DNA of 64,000 bases, from the NCBI RefSeq assembly GCF_012516375.2, contig NZ_CP051204.2:3658001-3722000 (forward strand), written 5' to 3'. Under the pieces are notes generated by a model. That model had not been told where the DNA came from and did no database searches. It saw only the letters and a program-made list of their open reading frames with translations. Each line of letters begins with the position of its first letter. Position 1 is the stretch's first letter. This document shows, one piece after another, positions 55,376 through 62,592 of the stretch. A program made the position numbers and the translations under genes. Source of the stretch: Chitinophaga oryzae (lineage in GTDB: Bacteria; Bacteroidota; Bacteroidia; Chitinophagales; Chitinophagaceae).

Positions 55376-58300
55376 ATGCGATTAGTCAGGAATGTAAAAT
55401 TGTTTTTCCGGGAAGGAAACTCGGATAAAACATATGAAATAGACCTTTGTGAAGTTGGCCCGGAACAATATACTGTTAACTTTAGATACGGCAAACGCTT
55501 CGGAACCCTGAAAGAAGGCACCAAGACGGTAAACCCCGTAGCCCTCGCAGCAGCCACCACTATCTTTGATGCGCTCGAAAAAGAAAAACGCAGCAAAGGT
55601 TATCTCGGTGAGCAGGAAGCTGTGCAGGACCTCTCTTTTGTACCAGTAGATACTTCCGCGGTGGCAGACCCGCAAAACGCCGCTATTCTCAAAAGGTTGC
55701 AGGGCGTGCTTGAAAACAAGCCCGCGTATAAAACCGTCTGGAAAACATCGCGTGTGATCTGGAAGGCAGGTGAACGCAAAATCAAAGAAGCGGTCCCTTA
55801 TCTCATCAAACTGATGGAGAGGGGAGACGCCATGCAGCGTTATACCGCGCTCTGGGCGCTCGGCAGATGCGCCGATCCCGCTGCTGCGCCGGTACTGCGC
55901 TCCTATGCCGACAACGGTTCCTACGCCCAGAACATCCGGATGCTGGCCGCCAACGGCCTGCTGATGGTGCTTCCCGAGGAAGAACGCAATGCCCACATCC
56001 AAAGTCATCTTCACCGGTTGCCCGAATCCCTGCAGGAAGTGATTACCGGCAACAACGCACAGGCCATCTTCGACGAAGTGCAAAACCTGGTGATGGTAAA
56101 AGCCGAACTTAATTACCCGATGCTGGAAGACCTGTACATCGTGGCATATAGTAATAAGCCTGTGAGAGATGCCGTCATCGGCTTCCTCGTTAACATGCCT
56201 TTGCGCCCCAGTTATTTCCAGCATATACGCCACATTTTCAAACAGGCCGAGCTGCGCGACGATCAGGGAGTCGTTGGTACACTGGCCGCCAGGTTTGAAA
56301 GAGAAATGCCGATGTTTAATCATGCCGGCAAAAGGCTGGACTATGACGGCAACGAATACCATCCCAATGTATTCGTACCGGAACTGCAGGAACATTTCAA
56401 AGTAGCTAAAGAACTGAAAAAGCCCGGCTCACGCCTCGCTTACTCCAATAAAACAAGGAACTACCTGAGACGCAGGGTGCTGCGCAACCTGCGCGCTATG
56501 GGAAAAAGAGCGGACCTGGAGTATGTACGCCTTGCTACCGCCTTGCTGCTGCAATACGAAGAGCAGCGCGATGCGACGCAGGAATACCAAACCCGCCACT
56601 ACAGCTGGGTCAACGGACGGTATACCACCTGGTACCGGCAGTTCCCGGCTCATTCCCGCGCCGTGTTCCTGAACTATATCCTGCGCGGTAACACGCCCAA
56701 TCTGCGGCTGGACTCCAACGGCACGGAATGGTTCTATGAAGAGCCGAAGAATGAGAAGGGTGAACTCACCCGTGAAGCCACTACGCTGCGGGAACATCCC
56801 GACACCGTAAAGGCACAGCAGAAAGGAACGCTGTTAAAAAAGCTGTTCAACTGGCTGGGCGGCGAAAAGCCGGCGCCTTCTGCCGGTGTGGTGCCGCCTG
56901 CCCATAAGCCGGAAGCCGCGCCTGCCGCGCCGGTCAGCGATGTGCCGTTCCTGGAGTTGTGGCGTCAGATGCCGCAGGCTTTCGTGCAACTGATGATAGC
57001 CGGCAAAATGGAAGCGGTACACCTGTTCGCCATGGAGCAACTGAAGTCGCATCCTGAATACGCGGACCTGAAAGCCAAAATGGATGAGAGAACGATCTAC
57101 TATCTGCTGATCAGCCATTTTAATGTGCCATCCCTCTTCGGTCTGGAACTGGCGAAAGAAAAATATAATCCGGCAAGCCTCTCCTTCTTCCTGCTGTACG
57201 CTGTTACTATGAGCCCTCTGGAAGTGGCCAGGGTACAGGGACTTGAGTGGGTAGACCAAAACAAGGCAGCCTGCTTCGCCGATGCGGATTTCCTCATGCG
57301 GCTGATGTTTAATCCGTATAAGGATGTTCGTGACTACGTTCGCCATCAGCTTACTCCTGAGCATCTGCCCGTCGATAAAGCCCGTGCGCTGGTGGGTAAA
57401 GCCATTGCTGCGTTGCTGGCATCCAACAACCTGGCCGATGACGTTAATCACAACCTCAATGACGGTTGCAGCATACTCGAACACTTCTGCGCCGATGCGC
57501 TTGGTGAAGTGGATATGAAAGTGATTGTGGAGCTTATGAACTCCCCAACCCCCGCTTGCCAGGCGTTTGGTGTGCGGTTGATGGTGATGAAGAAAGGTGC
57601 GCTGAACTTCGCGGAATTGTCCGATCAGCTGCTGCGTAACCTGGCAGCCAGCAGCCACGAATCTGTAAGGATGGCCGGTATAGCGGTGCTGAAAGCCATG
57701 CCGGAAGCAGAGCTGCTGAGAAGGGCAGAAGTGCTGCTCGATATCGTGCTGGCGCCGTATGCGGACGTACGTAAAGCAGTACGGCCGGTGGTAGCTTCAC
57801 TGGTAGCGAAAGACAGCCGCCTGGCGGTTTACCTGGTGAACGAACTGGTGCCCCGCCTCATGCGCAAAGAGACAGCAGAAGGTATCCATGAAGATATCGC
57901 TGCTATCCTGAGCAATGAACTGGTAGAACATTTACAGGATGTGGATACCGCCACCGCTTTACGCTTGCTGTATGCCAACTACCGCGCTGCGCAGGAATTC
58001 GGCATCGTGGTATTGAATAAATACATTCCGGCGGAAGCCCTCACGGTGAAACAGGTGATTGCCGCCGGCAGCCACGAGCTGCTTGCCGTGAGAGAATGGA
58101 GCTGGGGCTTCTATCAGCAACATGCCGCCCGTATGCGTTATGAACGCGATGCGGCCATCGGGCTGCTGGACGCCAAATGGGACGATACCCGTCGCTTTGC
58201 GCAGGAGTTTTTCCGGACACAGTTCACCGAAAACGACTGGACGCCGGAAACACTGGTAGCCATTGCCGACAGCGTACGCCCGGATATCCAGGCGTTTGGC

Positions 58301-58711
58301 CGTGAGATGCTGATGCGCTTCTTCAAAGACGCCGACGGCGCCGCTTACCTGCTGAAGCTCAGCCAGCACCCAAGCGTGGCCATGCAGGCCTTTGCCACCA
58401 ACTACCTGGAAACCTATGCCGCCGGCAACCTCGAATACCTCCGCAGCATGGAACACTATTTCCGTTCTGTCCTGAGCCGCGTCAACAAAGCCAGGGTAGC
58501 CAAGGAGCGTATCTTCGGCCTGCTGGAGAAAGAAGCGCTGAAGTCTGCCGAGGCAGCCGCTTACATCGGAGAGATCATCGCACATATATCCGCGACCGTG
58601 TCCATCGCCGACAAAGCCCGCTGCATACAGATCATGCGTAATATCCAACAACAGTTCGATATTCCTTTGCCAATAACGTTAATGCCCGTACGAAGCAATT
58701 TAGTTATTTGA
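55376..58711 (+). CDS. WGR-domain HEAT/ARM-repeat protein (retron-associated)
   Basis: This 1111-residue protein is the first gene of the candidate retron. Residues 1-80 form a WGR domain (YTVNFRYGKRFGTLKEGTKT; the W-G-R core is YGK at 38-40). WGR domains in PARP-like proteins bind DNA ends and 5' phosphates. From about 115 the protein is almost all helical HEAT/ARM-like repeats, for example RYTALWALGRCADPAAAPVLRSYA and DAVIGFLVNMPLRPS. A Pro/Ala-rich linker lies near 490-520 and the repeats continue to the C-terminus. No nuclease or NTPase motif is visible. Retron type XIII, as I recall it, includes an ARM-repeat protein, and this would be it. A scaffold, sensor or effector role is inferred. 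It lies 85 nt before the SWIM gene. Confidence 0.85.
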   Translation: MRLVRNVKLFFREGNSDKTYEIDLCEVGPEQYTVNFRYGKRFGTLKEGTKTVNPVALAAATTIFDALEKEKRSKGYLGEQEAVQDLSFVPVDTSAVADPQNAAILKRLQGVLENKPAYKTVWKTSRVIWKAGERKIKEAVPYLIKLMERGDAMQRYTALWALGRCADPAAAPVLRSYADNGSYAQNIRMLAANGLLMVLPEEERNAHIQSHLHRLPESLQEVITGNNAQAIFDEVQNLVMVKAELNYPMLEDLYIVAYSNKPVRDAVIGFLVNMPLRPSYFQHIRHIFKQAELRDDQGVVGTLAARFEREMPMFNHAGKRLDYDGNEYHPNVFVPELQEHFKVAKELKKPGSRLAYSNKTRNYLRRRVLRNLRAMGKRADLEYVRLATALLLQYEEQRDATQEYQTRHYSWVNGRYTTWYRQFPAHSRAVFLNYILRGNTPNLRLDSNGTEWFYEEPKNEKGELTREATTLREHPDTVKAQQKGTLLKKLFNWLGGEKPAPSAGVVPPAHKPEAAPAAPVSDVPFLELWRQMPQAFVQLMIAGKMEAVHLFAMEQLKSHPEYADLKAKMDERTIYYLLISHFNVPSLFGLELAKEKYNPASLSFFLLYAVTMSPLEVARVQGLEWVDQNKAACFADADFLMRLMFNPYKDVRDYVRHQLTPEHLPVDKARALVGKAIAALLASNNLADDVNHNLNDGCSILEHFCADALGEVDMKVIVELMNSPTPACQAFGVRLMVMKKGALNFAELSDQLLRNLAASSHESVRMAGIAVLKAMPEAELLRRAEVLLDIVLAPYADVRKAVRPVVASLVAKDSRLAVYLVNELVPRLMRKETAEGIHEDIAAILSNELVEHLQDVDTATALRLLYANYRAAQEFGIVVLNKYIPAEALTVKQVIAAGSHELLAVREWSWGFYQQHAARMRYERDAAIGLLDAKWDDTRRFAQEFFRTQFTENDWTPETLVAIADSVRPDIQAFGREMLMRFFKDADGAAYLLKLSQHPSVAMQAFATNYLETYAAGNLEYLRSMEHYFRSVLSRVNKARVAKERIFGLLEKEALKSAEAAAYIGEIIAHISATVSIADKARCIQIMRNIQQQFDIPLPITLMPVRSNLVI

Positions 58712-58777
58712 TTATTTAGTTGTTTCAATATTGGAAGCAGCTTGTTCTTCTTATCAATAATGAAATAACCAAATAAC
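58703..58777. repeat. Inverted repeat between the WGR-HEAT and SWIM genes
   Basis: 15-nt arms (58703-58717 and 58763-58777) match at 14 positions around a 45-nt loop. The left arm covers the stop codon of the WGR-HEAT gene. It could be an mRNA stem-loop setting relative expression within the operon, or a copy of an AT-rich dispersed repeat related to the words seen at 34925-34975. Confidence 0.5.
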
Positions 58778-58796
58778 AAAATCTGAAAATAGATTT

Positions 58797-60449
58797 ATGT
58801 TATTCAATTACAGATATAGCGGTAACTCCCAGGTGTACAGCAATGCTACATCCGCCGGTATTTCCTTTGCACCGGACACCCGCCGTGACCCGACCTTTTT
58901 TGTTGGAAAACTCCATAAAAAAATCGCTTTCCGCGAAGCCATATCTGCCCTGCATGATGTAGTGGTGTCGGACCTGCGTTTTAAACCCAAAGACAAAACA
59001 GCCTACAAGGAATGGGCTGCCCAGCAGGAATCCATATGGCTGGCGGAACACATGAACGCCTACGATATGGAAGCTGCCAACCAGCGCATCGCCACCCTTT
59101 CAGCGGAGCTGAAGGAGGTAGGAGAGCAGAAGGATAAAGTAATGGCGCCATTCTATAAGGCCCGTAAACAATATTTTGATTTTCTCTACCAGAAAGACAG
59201 GGATGCCTGGTTTGTACTGGACCCCGTCATTACCGTACATCCGGATGAAATGTTCTTCGAATGTTTCAGCCAGGATGAATCTACCTATGGTAAACTGAGC
59301 GCCAGTTACAACGTCTTTAAAGAAGTGAATGAGTTCGAATGCGGTACCACCAATATCGACTATTCCGCTGCATTATACGACGAGTTCCAGAAGATCCGCG
59401 ACTATAAGGAAACAGACTTTAAAGTAGATCCGGGAGGCTTCCAGATACAGACTTCTCAGGAAGAAATGTATCATGAAGTAAAGATCGATCTGCCGGACAG
59501 CTGGGTGAGAGGCTTCTTACAGGTAAGCTCCGCGATGACGCTGCCCGCCGCTACGTTCGACCTGCATCCGATGGACGTATATAATTTCTGCCTGTGGCTG
59601 CGCCGTTTCAAGGAGAAAAGCGGTCCGCGTTCCATCCGTTTTAAGCTGGAACCGGGCAAGCCGGTCCGCGCGGTATTTGAACCCTGGAATCACGAAATCG
59701 TTTGTGCGAGATCGTTATATAAAGGTGGCCAGAGCCGTGAAATCAGGATATGGGGCAGAAGAAGACTGCTGATCCTGGAACGGCTGATCCCCATCGCCAG
59801 AAAATTCACCGTGCATCTTACCGGTAACGGCCTGCCATCGTTTTATGTGGCAGACCTCGGGGATATGCAATTCACGCTCGGCCTTTCCGGCTGGACCGCC
59901 AATGACTGGTCCCGCGCCGGCCAGTTCGACCTGATGGCTCCCCGCGCCATCGTGGACGACAGCGCCAAACTGAAAGTGTTTGCCGAGCTGCAATCCCGCT
60001 GGATGGCCAAACCTGAAGCCATTGCCGTTGCCACCGGACTGGACAAAGCTACGGTGCTGGGCGCGCTGGGTATCTATACACAAGCCGGCAAAGTGATCTT
60101 TGACCTGCACAGTGGCATGTACCGGTTGCGTGAACTGAGCCGCGATCCGCTGCCGCTGGAATCGCTGCGTTTTGCAAATCCGCTGGAAGCAGAAGCAGCT
60201 GAACTGGTACAGGAAAAGAAAGTGACTTTTACCGCCCAGGAAATTCCCGGCAAAGGCGTTCAGCTGAAAGGCAACGTAAAAGGCACACATCGTGTATACC
60301 ATCCCGTTATTATGATCGACAATGACGAAAGATTGAGCGATGCACACTGTGATTGCAATTTTTATAATACCAACAAGTTGTACAAAGGGCCGTGCGAACA
60401 CATGCTGGCACTGCGTATGACGCATGCTGAAAATAATTCTGCACAATAA
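58797..60449 (+). CDS. SWIM zinc-finger protein (retron-associated, WHSWIM-type)
   Basis: This 550-residue protein carries a C-terminal SWIM zinc finger of the form CxC-x12-CxH (Cys518, Cys520, Cys533, His535). SWIM domains bind DNA or proteins. A winged-helix-like segment (AIAVATGLDKATVLGALGIYTQAGKVIFDLHSGMYRLRELS) lies just before it, around 400-445. The N-terminal 380 residues have no motif I can name, and include helical parts rich in Lys and Glu (65-130). In retron type XIII such a WHSWIM protein accompanies the ARM-repeat protein and the RT. It ends 58 nt before the first base of the predicted a1 arm of the non-coding RNA. Confidence 0.85.
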   Translation: MLFNYRYSGNSQVYSNATSAGISFAPDTRRDPTFFVGKLHKKIAFREAISALHDVVVSDLRFKPKDKTAYKEWAAQQESIWLAEHMNAYDMEAANQRIATLSAELKEVGEQKDKVMAPFYKARKQYFDFLYQKDRDAWFVLDPVITVHPDEMFFECFSQDESTYGKLSASYNVFKEVNEFECGTTNIDYSAALYDEFQKIRDYKETDFKVDPGGFQIQTSQEEMYHEVKIDLPDSWVRGFLQVSSAMTLPAATFDLHPMDVYNFCLWLRRFKEKSGPRSIRFKLEPGKPVRAVFEPWNHEIVCARSLYKGGQSREIRIWGRRRLLILERLIPIARKFTVHLTGNGLPSFYVADLGDMQFTLGLSGWTANDWSRAGQFDLMAPRAIVDDSAKLKVFAELQSRWMAKPEAIAVATGLDKATVLGALGIYTQAGKVIFDLHSGMYRLRELSRDPLPLESLRFANPLEAEAAELVQEKKVTFTAQEIPGKGVQLKGNVKGTHRVYHPVIMIDNDERLSDAHCDCNFYNTNKLYKGPCEHMLALRMTHAENNSAQ

Positions 60450-60505
60450 AATTTTATTTTTCAGAATTATTTTCTAACTTGCCTGCTCGTTAACAAACAC
60501 AGATC

Positions 60506-60741
60506 TTTGTAAAGAGGAATTGATTGCACTTGCGCCCGTAAAAGGGACGAATGATGTTTCGTCATTCAGGAATTATGACTATACATGCTTCACTAAATGC
60601 AATCTTTACTTTGGGAGGGGCGTACCTAGTGCGAATTTACGGTACGAGCCCCGGGGGCTGAAATTCACACTAGGTACGCCCCTCCCTGGAGTTGATTGAT
60701 TTAGTCAATGGCTTGCACGAAGGCCTTTTCCTCTTTACAGA
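60506..60741 (+). ncRNA. Predicted retron msr-msd non-coding RNA
   Basis: The gap between the SWIM and RT genes has the layout of a retron RNA. The arms a1 (60508-60519) and a2 (60728-60739) are perfect 12-bp complements, with a further U-G and U-A pair (60506-60507 with 60740-60741). Next to a1 lie candidate priming guanosines (60522, 60526). The msr part contains an 8-bp hairpin (60549-60556 with 60560-60567, loop TTT). The msd part is a long hairpin: a perfect 19-bp stem (60613-60631 with 60668-60686), one mismatch, then 6 more pairs (60633-60638 with 60661-60666) and a GC-rich apex. An msDNA of roughly 100-125 nt would be expected. The structure was found by eye and the ends are approximate. 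Confidence 0.82.
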
Positions 60742-60854
60742 ATCCTGTTTCTCCCGCGTCAGGCATGGCTTTCGCAGCCACTTCAAAGCCGGACCTTTTT
60801 ACTCCGCTTCAGTTTCGCTGCTTAACATTCATTAAAAAAGTAAACGCCAACACT

Positions 60855-62435
60855 ATGGCCGAAGGCTTAACCCGTCAACAGCTGTACGACAGAATCCGTG
60901 CATCCTCCAAAGAGGAATTTATACTGGAAGAAATGACCCGTCTGGGTTTCTGGGCAAAAAACACCTCCCAGCCATCCTTACCGGAAACACTGATACGCAG
61001 GGAAGGAGAACTGCGCCGCGAGTTGAATGAACTGCTGGCCGAAAAACAAAAATACCGCAATAAAGAAAGGATGCTGGCAGACATGCGTAAAGAACGCATG
61101 GCCAAAGCCAAACTGAAACGCGCGGAAACAAAAAAACGCAACGAAGAGAAAAGGAAAGCCCGCGCGGCTGCCTGGGCTGAGAAAAAGAATCTCGATATCA
61201 CCTACCTCGGTGAGGAAGTGTCCGCCGGGCTGAATAAAGTAACGCCCGACGAAGCGCAGCTGGCGAAATTCGGCCTGCCGGTATTCAAAGACGCTACTGC
61301 ATTGGCTGCCGCCATGGGTGTTACCCTCGGCAAGCTGCGCTTCCTGGCTTTTAACCGCCAGGTGGCCAATACTTCCCACTATCAGCGCTTTGAGATACCG
61401 AAGAAATCAGGCGGCACCCGTGTTATCTCCGCACCCATGCCGCAATTGAAAGCGGCACAACACTGGATACTGGAAAACATCCTCTATAAAATCAATAACA
61501 GCGCCGTCGCTCATGGCTTCGTACCAGGCAAATCTATTGTCACCAACGCCGCACCGCACGTAGGGCAGGACATCGTGATCAATATAGACCTGCGCGACTT
61601 TTTCCCTTCCGTTCCCTACAAAAGAGTAAAAGGTCTTTTCTGTAAACTGGGATATGCTGAACAGGTGGCTACCATCCTTGGCCTTCTCTGTACAGAACCG
61701 GAAGTAGATGAGATCCTGCTGGATAACCGCAAATACTATGTGGCCAAAACAGAAAGGCATCTGCCACAGGGAGCTCCCACCAGCCCGGCGCTGACGAACC
61801 TGATCTGCTTTAAACTGGACCGCCGCTTCGAAGGTCTGGCGGCTAAATACGGTTACGCCTATACGCGATATGCCGACGATATGACATTCTCCGCGAAAGG
61901 TGATGCCGCTGATAAAGCAGGACAAGTATTGTGGGCCGTTAAACAGGTGGTAAAAGAAGAAGGCTTTACCATCCATCCGGATAAACTGAAAGTGATGCGC
62001 CGCGGCGATAAGCGCGAAGTAACCGGTATCGTGGTGAACGAGAAAATCAGCCTTGACCGCGAAACCCTGCGCAAGTTCCGCGCATTGCTGCACCAGATCT
62101 CCAAAACCGGTCTTGCCGGTAAACGCTGGGGCAAAGGCAGGAATATTATCAGCAGCATGGAAGGTTTTGCCAACTACGTCTATATGGTAAAACCGGAACA
62201 AGGCGCCAAATTAAAAGAAACACTGGCTGCCCTGTTGCAGCGGGAGGATATCAAAGCGGAAGCGCACAACCTCTGGACGACCGGCACTACAGACGGCACC
62301 GCCGCTGAAACGACTACAGAGACGCCTTCTGCACCGCAGTCATCTGCACCACAACACCCGGAAGGCGTTCACATCGCAAAAGACACACCAACGGCTACCA
62401 ACAAACCGGATAAGCCCTGGTGGGATGTTTTGTAA
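60855..62435 (+). CDS. Retron-type reverse transcriptase
   Basis: From ATG 60855 the RT is 526 residues. It has a charged helical N-terminal extension (about 1-110, many Lys/Arg/Glu) and then the RT core. Retron-specific region X is NAAPH (NAxxH) at 231-235. Catalytic Asp245 is in NIDLRDFFPS, QGAPTSPAL begins at 305, and the catalytic YADD is at 339-342. Region Y is VTG at 389-391. A low-complexity Thr/Pro/Ala tail follows. The frame is open to an ATG at 60708, but that start would place the a2 arm (60728-60739) inside the coding region and adds a stretch unlike the rest, so 60855 is preferred. It would synthesise msDNA from the RNA just upstream. Confidence 0.93.
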   Translation: MAEGLTRQQLYDRIRASSKEEFILEEMTRLGFWAKNTSQPSLPETLIRREGELRRELNELLAEKQKYRNKERMLADMRKERMAKAKLKRAETKKRNEEKRKARAAAWAEKKNLDITYLGEEVSAGLNKVTPDEAQLAKFGLPVFKDATALAAAMGVTLGKLRFLAFNRQVANTSHYQRFEIPKKSGGTRVISAPMPQLKAAQHWILENILYKINNSAVAHGFVPGKSIVTNAAPHVGQDIVINIDLRDFFPSVPYKRVKGLFCKLGYAEQVATILGLLCTEPEVDEILLDNRKYYVAKTERHLPQGAPTSPALTNLICFKLDRRFEGLAAKYGYAYTRYADDMTFSAKGDAADKAGQVLWAVKQVVKEEGFTIHPDKLKVMRRGDKREVTGIVVNEKISLDRETLRKFRALLHQISKTGLAGKRWGKGRNIISSMEGFANYVYMVKPEQGAKLKETLAALLQREDIKAEAHNLWTTGTTDGTAAETTTETPSAPQSSAPQHPEGVHIAKDTPTATNKPDKPWWDVL

Positions 62436-62437
62436 TT

Positions 62438-62589
62438 AATTACGAATTACGAATTACGAATTACGAATTACGAATTACGAATTACGAATTACGAATTTAA
62501 ACCTAAAGACATACAATAAATGCGAAGACCTGAGCTATATACCCGCTCAGGTCTTCGCATTTTAAATTCGTAATTCGTAATTCGTAATT
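62438..62589. repeat. Heptamer arrays in inverted orientation around a terminator
   Basis: Eight copies of AATTACG (62438-62493, plus a partial copy) lie left of the hairpin, and three copies of the complementary heptamer AATTCGT (62565-62585, plus a partial copy) lie right of it. The two arrays can pair, so the region could form a long cruciform. The whole block separates the RT gene from the convergent TonB-dependent receptor gene. Confidence 0.85.
62518..62562. terminator. Perfect 18-bp bidirectional terminator
   Basis: Arms 62518-62535 and 62545-62562 are perfectly complementary with a 9-nt loop. The outer ends are AAA and TTT, so it can act for the rightward RT transcript and the leftward receptor transcript. 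Confidence 0.85.
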
Positions 62590-62592
62590 GAA

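Noticed and set aside
60600..60700. msd hairpin considered as a simple terminator of the SWIM gene
   Set aside because: It lies more than 160 nt after the stop, has no T-run and is enclosed by the a1/a2 pair, which fits a retron RNA better.
62438..62589. Heptamer array considered as a CRISPR
   Set aside because: The units are contiguous 7-mers with no spacers and no cas genes nearby.
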